From: Chloroflexota bacterium
Lineage (GTDB): Bacteria > Chloroflexota > Dehalococcoidia > Lucifugimonadales > Lucifugimonadaceae
Assembly: GCA_027623795.1 (NCBI GenBank)
Contig: JAQBUX010000002.1
Coordinates: forward strand, 1-54,409
DNA: 54,409 nucleotides
Direction of reading: 5' to 3'
Part shown: positions 34,839 to 43,193 of the stretch, in pieces
How positions within the stretch are numbered: the first letter of the stretch is position 1
Layout: every line of letters begins with the position of its first letter
The notes under the pieces: model-generated
Told to the model about the DNA's origin: nothing
The model's database searches: none
The model's input: only the letters and a program-made list of their open reading frames with translations
Position numbers and translations under genes: made by a program

Positions 34839-35978
34839 GTGAAAATCACCGACATCAAGACCTACCACTGCCACGACGGCAGACGTAATTCCGTATTCCT
34901 GCAGGTCACAACGGACGAAGGGATCACCGGCAACGGTCAGCCGTACACCATCGGACCCGACGAGGCGATCCTTGCGGCCGCAGAGTCGAGCAAAGAATGG
35001 TTCATCGGCCAGGATCCGTCGCGCATCGAGTGGCTTTTGCGCAGGGCGAAGAACACGATGCGCTTCCCGCTCGGGCCGGTCGAGTGGTCGTTCCTCTCCG
35101 GCGTCGATCACGCCCTCTGGGACATAGCGGGCAAACGGGCGGGCGTCCCGATATACCGGCTTTTCGGCGGCCCGACCCGCGACCGGGTTCGCGTCTACCA
35201 CCAGATACACGGCGACACCGCCGCCGAACAGGCCGCACAGGCCATTGCACTGCTCTCAGAGGGGTACACCGCCTTCAAGGCCTCGCTCTACCCTCCCGGC
35301 TGGCAGCAAATGCCGTGGCTGGCCGTGGTCCGTGAGGTCGCGAACCGGGTCGGGTCATTGCGAGCCGCGGTCGGCGACCATATCGACCTTGCCGTCGACA
35401 TCCACAGCACGCTCCGTGAGCCGATGCGGGCCAGGCAACTTTCCGAAGCGCTCTCCGATTTCCGCCTCATGTTCGTCGAAGAGCCTGTCAGGCCTGACTA
35501 CATCCCCAGCACGGCGCAGGTCCGCCGCGAGCTGCGCATCCCGATCGCCACCGGCGAGAACCTGTCCGGGATCACACAGTTCGCAGAGCTTTTCGACCAG
35601 GACGCCGTGGACATCATCCAGCCGGACCTGCTCGTGTGCGGCGGACTGCTGGAGGGGCGCAAGATCGCCGCAATGGCCGAGGCCAACTACGTCGCGGTGG
35701 CCCCTCACAACCCGCTCGGGTTGCTCTCCACGGCGCTCGGCGTTCACTACGCGGCAAGTATCAACAACTTCACCATCCTCGAGTACCACGGCGAGCACAA
35801 GCAGGAGAAGGCGAAGTTCGTCGACCGCATGTGGGAACCGGTCGACGGCTACTTTGAGCTGCCGACCGCCCCCGGCATCGGGATGGAGTTGAACCTGGAA
35901 GCGATCACCGCGAACCCGCCCCGGCATTGGAATCGCGGCTTCCCGACACACTCCGACGGCGCCCCGGCGTTCATCTAA
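34839..35978 (+). CDS. enolase superfamily dehydratase, first of a tandem pair
   Basis: Mandelate racemase/muconate lactonizing enzyme family protein of 379 residues. The N-terminal capping domain is followed by a TIM barrel. Metal ligands are seen as the Asp in DLAVDIHSTL, the Glu in MFVEEPV and the Glu in IATGENL. The acid/base His is in APHNPLG, and FKASLYP carries a Lys at the usual position. The closing WEPVDGYFELPTAPGIGMEL is standard. Such proteins abstract the proton next to a carboxylate; sugar-acid dehydration (galactonate- or gluconate-type) is the likeliest reaction. GTG start. The paralogous gene follows after 51 bases. Confidence 0.87.
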   Translation: MKITDIKTYHCHDGRRNSVFLQVTTDEGITGNGQPYTIGPDEAILAAAESSKEWFIGQDPSRIEWLLRRAKNTMRFPLGPVEWSFLSGVDHALWDIAGKRAGVPIYRLFGGPTRDRVRVYHQIHGDTAAEQAAQAIALLSEGYTAFKASLYPPGWQQMPWLAVVREVANRVGSLRAAVGDHIDLAVDIHSTLREPMRARQLSEALSDFRLMFVEEPVRPDYIPSTAQVRRELRIPIATGENLSGITQFAELFDQDAVDIIQPDLLVCGGLLEGRKIAAMAEANYVAVAPHNPLGLLSTALGVHYAASINNFTILEYHGEHKQEKAKFVDRMWEPVDGYFELPTAPGIGMELNLEAITANPPRHWNRGFPTHSDGAPAFI

Positions 35979-36029
35979 CCGGATAACCCCGGGCACCATC
36001 CAGACATTCCGCAAACGAAAGGCGCTGCA

Positions 36030-37205
36030 TTGAAGATCACCGAAGTCGAATGCCTGGTCGCGAGCCGGACAACGGCTGACGCGCCCAACGCCGGCAATAG
36101 CATCTTCATCGTGACCCACACCGACGAAGGTCTGAAAGGGATCGGCGAGGCGTACGGAGTCGGGCCCGATCTTGCGACGAAGGAGTGGGTCGGCTACTTC
36201 GCAGAACAGATCGTCGGCCACGACCCCACCAGGATCGAATACCTGTGGGCGATGATGTACCAGGGCGCCCGATTCCCCCCCGGCTCGTCCGGGATGGCGG
36301 CGCTCTCGGGCATAGACCAGAGCCTTTGGGACATTACTGCGCGTTCGTACAACCTCCCCGTGTACGATCTGCTCGGCGGCAGATACCGGGACCGGATTCG
36401 CGGCTACCTGGACGTCAACGTCGGCGATAGCGCCGGAGCCGGGCTCGATGCCCTGCGCGACGCGGTCCGAAACGCGGTAGATACGTTCGGATATACGGCC
36501 TTTAAGACCAGCCCGTTGCCGGCCGACTGGCGCGATCTCCCATGGCTCAAAGCGGTGGACTCGGGCGTGGAGTTGATCGGCGCGCTCCGCGAGGCGGCCG
36601 GACCAGACGCGGAGATCGGCCTCGACGCCCACGCCGCGGTGTTCGAGGCGGGACGGTTGCTGGAGCTGGCGGATGCGCTCTCGGTGCACTCGCCGATGTT
36701 CATGGAAGAACCGCTCCGGATGGAGAACCGGCACGCCATGGGCGAGTTGCGCAAGAAGATGCCATTCGCCCTGGCCACTGGGGAGTGTCTTTACACGAAG
36801 TTCGAGTTGCGAGAGTTGATGCGGGCGGGCGCGGCAGACATCATCCAGCCGGAGATGTGCATCGTCGGCGGCATGACCGAGATGCGGAAGATCGCGGCGG
36901 ACGCAGAGGCACACGACGTTACGATCGCCCCACACAACCCGATGGGGCCGGTTGCGACGGCCGTCAATCTTCACTTTGACGTTGCGACGCCGAACTTCCT
37001 GATCCAGGAGATGCGGCCGTTCTCGGAGATCGAGCTTTCGTTCGTCGAATCGGCGCCCGTGGTCAGCGATGGCCACCACGACATCCCGGCCAGTCCGGGC
37101 TGGGGGATCGACCTGAACCTGGACGCCATCGCCGAGAGGCCGTACCAGTCGAACTGGCACCGCGGCGACCGGCTGCTATCAGACGGCGCGATCGCCTACA
37201 TCTAG
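36030..37205 (+). CDS. enolase superfamily dehydratase, second of a tandem pair
   Basis: Second MR/MLE family protein, 391 residues, TTG start with GAAAGG upstream. Conserved residues: Asp in IGLDAHAAV, Glu in MFMEEPL, Glu in ATGECLY, His in APHNPMGPV, and a Lys in AFKTSPL. Like its neighbour it ends in a GxxxYI-type C-terminus (SDGAIAYI). The two differ clearly in the capping domain, so different sugar-acid substrates are expected. Together they suggest a small catabolic operon; no transporter or regulator is next to them. Confidence 0.87.
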   Translation: MKITEVECLVASRTTADAPNAGNSIFIVTHTDEGLKGIGEAYGVGPDLATKEWVGYFAEQIVGHDPTRIEYLWAMMYQGARFPPGSSGMAALSGIDQSLWDITARSYNLPVYDLLGGRYRDRIRGYLDVNVGDSAGAGLDALRDAVRNAVDTFGYTAFKTSPLPADWRDLPWLKAVDSGVELIGALREAAGPDAEIGLDAHAAVFEAGRLLELADALSVHSPMFMEEPLRMENRHAMGELRKKMPFALATGECLYTKFELRELMRAGAADIIQPEMCIVGGMTEMRKIAADAEAHDVTIAPHNPMGPVATAVNLHFDVATPNFLIQEMRPFSEIELSFVESAPVVSDGHHDIPASPGWGIDLNLDAIAERPYQSNWHRGDRLLSDGAIAYI

Positions 37206-37263
37206 GGTCGATCTTTATGAGGACGAGGATGTAGCCTCGCGCATCCGGCCGCGCCGGAAAACC

Positions 37264-37575
37264 GGGGGCTCTCCCTGGTCAGGAAGAGGGTTTACGCGGG
37301 TGTCGCAGCCTGGGCGAAGTGGCCGTAATGCAACGTGTACGGGCGTACGGCAATACGCCAGCGGGCGGGGCAAGCCCCGCCCCTACACCTACGACGCGCG
37401 TCCGCGGCACGGCCTGTTTCTCCCTCGGAGAGGTGGGAATCGAGGTTCTCTCGCTGGTCAGGGAGAGGGTTTTGGCCGGTGTCGCAGCCTGGGCGATGCG
37501 GCCGTAATGCAAAGTGTACGGGCGTATGGCAATACGCCCACGGGCGGGGCAAGCCCCCGCCCCTACGACACCCAT
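37264..37575. repeat. two copies of a ~179-bp intergenic repeat
   Basis: Two diverged copies with period 179 bases. Each holds CTCTC..CTGGTCAGG..GAGAGGGTTT, GTCGCAGCCTGGGCGA, GGCCGTAATGCAA, a GGCAATACGCC element and GGGCGGGGCAAGCC. It fills the gap between the enolase-superfamily pair and slipin. It looks like a dispersed intergenic repeat family and has no coding capacity. Confidence 0.8.
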
Positions 37576-37596
37576 CCGCAGCGCGGTCAGGTCAAA

Positions 37597-38463
37597 CTAC
37601 GTCTTTTCGGGCAACTTGTCGGCGTCGTCTGACCCGAACATGTTTCCGAGCGGTCCGAGGAAGCGTGTGAACTCCATCGGGAAGACGATCTTGGTAGAGG
37701 CGCCTTCCCCGATGCTCTTGAGCGCCTCGAAGTACTGAAGGCTCATCGTCTTCTGGTCCACGGTCTGTGCCACGCCGTACACCTTCTCCAGCGCTTCGGC
37801 AAAACCCTCGGCGCGCAGGATCGCCGCCTGCCGGTCACCCTCAGCCTCAAGGATCGCCGCCTGCCTTGCGCCTTCGGCCTCAAGGATAGACGCCTGTTTC
37901 GCTCCCTCGGCGATGGTGATGCTGGACTCTCGCGTTCCATCCGCCTCGGTCACCACGGCCCTGCGAAGCCGCTCGGCGGACATCTGGCGGTTCATGGCGT
38001 CCTGAATGTCACGCGGGGGCTCGATCTCGCGTATCTCGACGTTTGTGACCTTGATTCCCCAGCGTGCCGTCTCGGTGTCGAGGCGGAGACGAATCATCTC
38101 GTTGATCCGCTCCCGTTGGGACAGCACCTCGTCCAGGGCGATGTCACCTATCACGGCGCGAAGAGTCGTAGTCGCGAGTCCGATCACCGCCCCCCGGTAG
38201 TTGCCAACCTCCAGGACAGCTTTTTGGGCCTCGACGAGATCGACCCGCATGTAAACAAGAAAGTCGATCGTGATTGGAGCGTTGTCCCGCGTGATGTTGG
38301 TCTGCCGCGGGATATCCACGACCTCGATCCGCGTGTCGATCTTGCGGATCTGGTGGACTATCGGGATCGATAGAACCACACCGGGTCCAAGCATCCCCTG
38401 GAATCGGCCGAACTTGAATCGAGCAATCCGCTCGTAGTCCCGCACGAAGTTAATAATCGCCAT
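37597..38463 (-). CDS. slipin / stomatin-like SPFH protein
   Basis: SPFH-domain protein of 288 residues. The band-7 domain runs from about 10 to 190 (RFKFGRFQGMLGPGVVLSIPIV, DIPRQTNITRDNAPITIDFLVYMRV, IRLRLDTETARWGIKVTNVEI). A coiled coil follows, made of 11-residue repeats (AEGAKQASILE, AEGARQAAILE, AEGDRQAAILR). Unlike most slipins it has no N-terminal hydrophobic hairpin, so membrane contact may be peripheral. It starts 34 bases after the NfeD gene on the same strand. NfeD-slipin pairing is well established and suggests a membrane quality-control or microdomain complex. Confidence 0.9.
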   Translation of the reverse strand: MAIINFVRDYERIARFKFGRFQGMLGPGVVLSIPIVHQIRKIDTRIEVVDIPRQTNITRDNAPITIDFLVYMRVDLVEAQKAVLEVGNYRGAVIGLATTTLRAVIGDIALDEVLSQRERINEMIRLRLDTETARWGIKVTNVEIREIEPPRDIQDAMNRQMSAERLRRAVVTEADGTRESSITIAEGAKQASILEAEGARQAAILEAEGDRQAAILRAEGFAEALEKVYGVAQTVDQKTMSLQYFEALKSIGEGASTKIVFPMEFTRFLGPLGNMFGSDDADKLPEKT

Positions 38464-38496
38464 CGACGACCGCCTTTCTCATTAATCCTGAACGTG

Positions 38497-39969
38497 TCAC
38501 CCACTCATGTCGGGAACTCGGGCCTCCCCTTCCTCCTCTGATTCCGGCTCTGATTCCGGCTCTGATTCCGGTCTGGCCACTGGGTCCACGCTCAGGTGGA
38601 ACCCTTCGACCGAGCGCACTACGACCTCACCGCCGGTGTCAACGGGGTGATCGTCGGGAGCGCTCGCCTGCCAGTGCTCGCCGGCGACCAACACCTCGCC
38701 GGAAGGTTCCAGCCTTCGGGTAACGAGCGCAACCTGGCCGATCAAAGCCGCGCCTGACGTGGCTGAAACATACGCCTTCTCGAACCTTGTTCGCCTCATC
38801 TCCCACGCGAGCCAGCCGACCAGTGCCAGGGCGACCGAACTCACGCCACCCAACAGCCACAGGCTAACGTTGACCGGGGGACCGTAAACTCCCGATCCTC
38901 CCGCGGAGTTAAACAGGAAAAGCCCGCCCAGGATCAGAGCAACGACTCCAGCGACGCCAAACGCGCTTCCCCCGGGCGCATGCATTTCTGCGGCGATCAA
39001 CGCCGCCGCGAGCCCGATCAACCCGATGCCCGCCCAGGAAAATGGCAAACTCCCGAGTGACGCGTAAGCCAGGATAAGAAACCCCAGACCCAGCGCGCCG
39101 GCGATCCCAAATCCCGGACTCCAGATCTCGACGACAAGTCCAAGTCCACCGAGCGACAACAGTAGGAATGCGACGTTCGGGTCCGCCAAGAAACCGAGAA
39201 TGTTCTCCACAACGTTCTGATCCAGCTCGCGGATGGTGACGTCGCCTGTCGAGACGACGCGCGAGCCTGACGCCGTCGGGATAGCGCGTCCATCAAGCTG
39301 CTCAAGCAGGTCCGTGAGATCGCTCGCAATCAAGTCGACCACGCCAAGCTCGACGGCCTCGCTTGCCGTGTAGGCCAGCGCTTCCCGAACGGTGGCCTCA
39401 AGCGCGTCGGAATTTCGCCCCCGTAACTCCGCTACGCTCCGGATGAGCGCCGCCGTGTCTTCTGTAACTTTTTTCTCGAGGGTTTCGGGAAGGTCGTCCC
39501 CGCTGCCGGTGACGACTGCGGCGGCTCCGATGTTTGTCGTCGGCGCCATCGCCGCCAGCCCGGCTGCGGCCGTAATAAATGTTCCGGCGCTCGCAGCCCG
39601 TGCGCCATCTGGCGCAACGTAAGACACCACGGGGGCCTCAGCGGCGAGAAGGTCCTCGACTATATCTCGCGTCGCATCCAGCGCGCCGCCCGGCGTGTCG
39701 ATGCGAATGATGACGAGTTCCGCCCCGGCGTCTTCGGCTTCGTTTAGAACCCGTGATATGTACCGCTCAGTGACGAGCGTGATGGCGCCGTTGAGTTCGA
39801 CGACGAACACTTCGCGAGTGGCGTGGCTATCGGCGGCCGTCTGCGAGTCGTTGAGCGACCAGAGCAACCCGCCGATCAGGAGCGCGGATATCCAGGCCGC
39901 TGTCATGGCTCGCCGCCAGGCCCACCCGGCTACCGGTTCCGAGCTACCCCATGGGATCATTCGGGCCAT
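38497..39969 (-). CDS. NfeD membrane serine protease (ClpP class)
   Basis: NfeD1b-type protein of 490 residues from ATG 39969; a longer frame has no supported start. An N-terminal span or signal is followed by a ClpP-like protease domain with PGGALDATRDI, the Ser nucleophile in ARAASAGTFI and a Lys in EKKVTEDTAALIRS. Four to five membrane spans (about 250-400) and a C-terminal OB-fold domain come next. The tail contains repeated SEPE units encoded by three 12-base repeats at 38540-38571. It would cleave the tail of the neighbouring slipin, as known for archaeal homologues; that is inferred here. Confidence 0.9.
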   Translation of the reverse strand: MARMIPWGSSEPVAGWAWRRAMTAAWISALLIGGLLWSLNDSQTAADSHATREVFVVELNGAITLVTERYISRVLNEAEDAGAELVIIRIDTPGGALDATRDIVEDLLAAEAPVVSYVAPDGARAASAGTFITAAAGLAAMAPTTNIGAAAVVTGSGDDLPETLEKKVTEDTAALIRSVAELRGRNSDALEATVREALAYTASEAVELGVVDLIASDLTDLLEQLDGRAIPTASGSRVVSTGDVTIRELDQNVVENILGFLADPNVAFLLLSLGGLGLVVEIWSPGFGIAGALGLGFLILAYASLGSLPFSWAGIGLIGLAAALIAAEMHAPGGSAFGVAGVVALILGGLFLFNSAGGSGVYGPPVNVSLWLLGGVSSVALALVGWLAWEMRRTRFEKAYVSATSGAALIGQVALVTRRLEPSGEVLVAGEHWQASAPDDHPVDTGGEVVVRSVEGFHLSVDPVARPESEPESEPESEEEGEARVPDMSG

Positions 39970-40043
39970 TCGGTCCGTCCGATCTCGCCTTCCGATGGCG
40001 CCAGTGCAAACGTCCACGCGAGTTTCCGGCCTTGAGGTGCATG

Positions 40044-40862
40044 CTACCGCGCCCGTCCAAGGTCCGCCCATGCGCCCTGCGCCATCACGCCGCCGTCCAC
40101 GTTTACGAACTCGCCCGTCATGAACGAGGCTTTGTCAGAGCACAGGAACACAACCACGTTGGCGATATCCTCGGGCTGGCCTATCCGTCCGATCGGCGAG
40201 TTTGCACCGGCCCCCAGAACCGCCATATCGATGTCCTCCGGGTCTTCACCGGCCTCGCCCGAGATGGCGGTACGCATGAGCGGCGTATCGATAGAGCCCG
40301 GGCATACGGCGAGCACGCGGATGTTTTGCCGGGCGTAGTCGAGAGAAAGCTGCCGGGTCAACGACAGGACGCCGCCCTTGCTCGCTGCGTACGCCGGAAC
40401 GAGCGGCGCTGACTGCTGACCCTGAACACTGGCATTGTTGATGATGACGCCCCCGCCCCGCCCTCTCATCACCGGGATGGCGTACTTGGCCATAAGCCAG
40501 TAGCTTTTCAGGTTGATCGACAGGATCGCGTCCCACATCTCCTCGGTCGTGTCCTCGGCGTTGGCGTAGGAGCTGCGGGGCTGGATGCCGACATTGTTGA
40601 AGACGAAATCGACGCCGCCAAAAACCGCGACGGAATGCTCGACAACACGCCGGGGGTCAGCCGGGACGCTGAAGTCCGCCTGCACGAAGGCCGCCTCACC
40701 GCCGCCCGCGTTGATCTCATCTACGGTTTGATGCCCGGCGTCGGTATCAATGTCCGCCACGATAACGCGCGCACCCTCCCCGGCGAACGCACGCGAGGCT
40801 CCGCCGCCAATGCCGAGGGCGCCTCCGGTGACGATTACGATCTTGCCGTCGTGAATTCCCAT
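40044..40862 (-). CDS. short-chain dehydrogenase/reductase
   Basis: NAD(P)-dependent SDR of 272 residues. ATG 40862 has GGAGGAAAG in front. Cofactor motif TGGALGIG near residue 13, VADIDTD, NNVG, catalytic Ser in INNASVQG, YAASK with catalytic Tyr and Lys, and VCPGSIDTPL are all as expected for a classical SDR. Asp at the end of the second strand suggests NAD preference. The substrate is not predictable. It lies 74 bases upstream of the NfeD start on the same strand. Confidence 0.9.
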   Translation of the reverse strand: MGIHDGKIVIVTGGALGIGGGASRAFAGEGARVIVADIDTDAGHQTVDEINAGGGEAAFVQADFSVPADPRRVVEHSVAVFGGVDFVFNNVGIQPRSSYANAEDTTEEMWDAILSINLKSYWLMAKYAIPVMRGRGGGVIINNASVQGQQSAPLVPAYAASKGGVLSLTRQLSLDYARQNIRVLAVCPGSIDTPLMRTAISGEAGEDPEDIDMAVLGAGANSPIGRIGQPEDIANVVVFLCSDKASFMTGEFVNVDGGVMAQGAWADLGRAR

Positions 40863-40965
40863 TCTTTCCTCCAGGCAATAAGACGCAGCACCCTCCGGCG
40901 TGCCTCATGAATGCCGGTGATGATACGGCCGACGTGGCCCCGTCGCGGCGCCACGTGGCCTGTAC

Positions 40966-42195
40966 TCAGGGTCCCTGCAGGTAGTTGCCGAATGTGAATG
41001 AGCTTACGGCGAATCGATCTGAGTCAGATCGGATCACCAGCTCGTGCTGGCCATATTCAGGTAGCTCAAGCAACGCGTAGAGTCGGGACTCGTCGACCCG
41101 AACCAGACTTCTGCCCGCCTCGTCGTACTCGATGTCCGGCCCCGCGCCGTCCACGGGTACTGGCCCGCCGTCGAGTTCCACGAACACCTCTATCGGGCTT
41201 TCGCCCCTGTGCTCCAACACCACGTTGGCGCTACGTGCAAACACAAGGGCGTAGATGTAGTCCTCCAGGCCGGTCGTCGATCGCGCGTGGACGATGGCGT
41301 CTTTTTCGTTCAGCCACGGGCCTTGAAGGTAGACCTTGTCGAAGTGATGAAAATCCGGGTCGGTGTATTCAACTACGCGGTCCGGACCCAGGTAGTACTC
41401 GACGGGAGCGATCGATATCGAACCGCCCAGTCCGTAAACCTTTCCGTATCCCGCGTAAAGCTCTTCCGTCAGATGGATCGCCGAAGCGTCTTCCACCGGA
41501 CCTTCGTTCGTGCCGGCTGCGATTCCAGACAGGTCGCGCCCCGCTGCGGTAAGCGCCGTGCGGATCGCTTGCTCGGTTTCGACGTAGTCGCCCTCGCCGA
41601 TGTGTGTGTAGACCAGCGATCCCTCGGAGTCGAAAAGGTATTTCGCGGGCCATGCGCCGTTCTCGAACGCCGTCCAGGTTCCGCGCTCGTTGTCCTGTGC
41701 GACCGGGTACTCGAGACCGAAACGCTCCATAGAATCCAGGACGCCCTGTCGGTCCATCTCGAAATCGAACTCGGGGGTGTGCACGCCGAGGATCGTCAAA
41801 CTGGCATCTGCGTACTTTTCGTTCCAATCCTGTAAAAAGGAAAAGGTCCGGATGCAGTTGACACAGGTGTAGGTCCAGAAGTCGATGAGCACAACGCCGC
41901 CCTCCGACGTGCGCTCTGCGATGGTGAACGGCTCAGAGTTGATCCAACCCGCAAGGCCCGTAAGCTCAGGCACGCCTCTCCCGGGCGTTTTGTCAGGAAT
42001 CGGCACGTTGGCGTTCGGCTCTTGGCTGACCCGTGGGTTCGAATTTTGCGTTGTTATTAGGCCGTCGCCGGCTTCGTCTGGTGACTCGTTATCCGAAGCG
42101 CCGCAGGCGACGACGAACGTGATCAGGGCGGCCACGAACAAAACGGACCACGCGTTCAACTGATGTCGTCTTGGGAACGTGATGAAGTTGAGCAT
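40966..42195 (-). CDS. thioredoxin-fold lipoprotein, TlpA/DipZ-like
   Basis: An exported lipoprotein of 409 residues from ATG 42195. The signal sequence ends in FVVAC (Cys31), followed by a low-complexity linker. The redoxin domain has VVLIDFWTYTCVNCIRTFSFL with redox Cys111 and Cys114, as in the DipZ C-terminal domain and related extracytoplasmic thiol oxidoreductases. The remaining 200 residues form a beta-rich domain with an IEVFVELDGGPV-type stretch, usual for this subfamily. It probably works outside the cytoplasmic membrane in thiol-disulfide exchange. No CcdA-type partner is nearby. Confidence 0.87.
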   Translation of the reverse strand: MLNFITFPRRHQLNAWSVLFVAALITFVVACGASDNESPDEAGDGLITTQNSNPRVSQEPNANVPIPDKTPGRGVPELTGLAGWINSEPFTIAERTSEGGVVLIDFWTYTCVNCIRTFSFLQDWNEKYADASLTILGVHTPEFDFEMDRQGVLDSMERFGLEYPVAQDNERGTWTAFENGAWPAKYLFDSEGSLVYTHIGEGDYVETEQAIRTALTAAGRDLSGIAAGTNEGPVEDASAIHLTEELYAGYGKVYGLGGSISIAPVEYYLGPDRVVEYTDPDFHHFDKVYLQGPWLNEKDAIVHARSTTGLEDYIYALVFARSANVVLEHRGESPIEVFVELDGGPVPVDGAGPDIEYDEAGRSLVRVDESRLYALLELPEYGQHELVIRSDSDRFAVSSFTFGNYLQGP

Positions 42196-42429
42196 GTTGT
42201 GAAAGTAGTACGGTCCCAGGGCATCTGCGGCCTCAGACGGCGCTCGCTCCATTGGGTCCACGTCCGTGGATCGCGGCGCTCCCGCCCACATCCCGAATCA
42301 TCCCGACCGAGGAGCAGTCTGTCCAGCGACCGCATCCGTCGGAGTTGACGGACGGCGCCATTGTGCTCGCAAATAACCGCGACGCAGCGCGCGGCCAACC
42401 TCGGATTCGTGACGTAGCGGTAGCTGCCG

Positions 42430-42680
42430 TACCGAGATCGTGACCTGGCCCGAATACCGTCCAGGCCCGCAACATCCGCCGGGACATCATCGGCGGAGGG
42501 CGTGCGGGCTACACCCAGCTTCTGGCGGAGTCGCGCGAACAGGCGACCGGCTGAATGGTCGAAGAGGCGGAAGTCCTGGGAGCGGACGCCGTGGTGACTG
42601 TCCGACCTACGCCATCGATGGTCGCCGCGGGCAGCGCATCCGAGATCCTCGCCTGCGGCACGGCGGTGAAGCTCAGATAG
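42430..42680 (+). pseudogene. decayed YbjQ/UPF0145-family gene
   Basis: In the frame of 42471 the translation reads VQARNIRRDIIGGGRAGY, then TQLLAESREQATG, a TGA stop at 42552-42554, then MVEEAEVLGADAVV and ILACGTAVKLR before TAG at 42678. This is the YbjQ/UPF0145 domain. The TGA stands where the family has Arg, one substitution from CGA. Upstream, EIVT and GPNTVQARN are in different frames separated by one extra base near 42446. The N-terminal third is not recognisable. At least two lesions make a functional product unlikely, unless both are sequence errors. Confidence 0.75.
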
Positions 42681-42741
42681 CCCCGCGCTGGCGTTAGGCA
42701 GGGTCATGTGGACATCGCTGCGCGGTGACAACGTCACGCGA

Positions 42742-42894
42742 TTAGCAGCGCGCGCTGCAATAGAGTCCGTCGGTCGTAACCACCGGTTCCTCGACCATCG
42801 TGCGCGGGATCAGTTCTCCGGTGAGCTGTTCCAAGTCGCCGTCTCCCGGATCGATTTCGGCCACCGAAACGGCGGCCCGAGATCCTAGCTTCAC
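42742..42894 (-). CDS. 50-residue peptide coupled to the PqqD-like gene; candidate RiPP precursor
   Basis: A GTG start at 42894-42892 overlaps the TGA stop of the PqqD-like gene (GTGA), and the frame runs to TAA at 42744-42742. The peptide starts MKLGSRAAVSVAEIDPGDGD. Its middle is acidic (DLEQLTGELIPRTMVEE) and it ends VVTTDGLYCSARC. About 70% of codons end in G or C, like neighbouring genes. A short acidic leader with a Cys-containing C-terminus, directly coupled to an RRE-type protein, is the pattern of RiPP precursors. No modifying enzyme is adjacent and no family match is known to me, so the role is inference. Confidence 0.6.
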   Translation of the reverse strand: MKLGSRAAVSVAEIDPGDGDLEQLTGELIPRTMVEEPVVTTDGLYCSARC

Positions 42895-43193
42895 CAGGTC
42901 GTCAGGCCCGCGCGGCGGAATCCTAACAACACTTCACTGACGTCTGAAGCTACGGAATCGTGATCGAGTCCGTAGTAGCCCGCCAATTCCGACCCGATCT
43001 CGGCCACGGTCCGTTTTCCGTCGATCAAGAACCACACCACAGTGCCGGCGCCATTGAGAACGTGTGTTCCATCCGTCCGCGGATCGTAAAGGACCAGCTC
43101 GTCTTCGAGTTCATGCTCTACCAGACCCTCGACGCAGACCGGTTTGACATCAGGCTTCAATCGTGCGGCGGGTTTCAATGAGTGAGTGGTCAA
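42891..43193 (-). CDS. PqqD-family peptide-binding (RRE-like) protein
   Basis: A protein of 100 residues of the PqqD family, small winged-helix proteins that bind leader peptides of RiPP precursors and hand them to a radical SAM or other enzyme. Typical features: DELVLYDPRTDGTHVLNGAG, VVWFLIDGKRTVAEIGSELAG, and DSVASDVSEVLLGFRRAGL. The start is TTG 43193, fixed by AGGAGG eight bases upstream. The stop overlaps the start of a 50-residue peptide gene. No pqqA, pqqC, radical SAM or transporter gene lies in the window, so this is an orphan recognition protein. Confidence 0.85.
   Translation of the reverse strand: MTTHSLKPAARLKPDVKPVCVEGLVEHELEDELVLYDPRTDGTHVLNGAGTVVWFLIDGKRTVAEIGSELAGYYGLDHDSVASDVSEVLLGFRRAGLTTW

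Noticed and set aside
35355-37160. A 601-residue minus-strand open frame across both enolase-superfamily genes
   Set aside because: It lies antisense to two genes with full catalytic motifs; its translation has no family features and is a by-product of GC-rich codon use.
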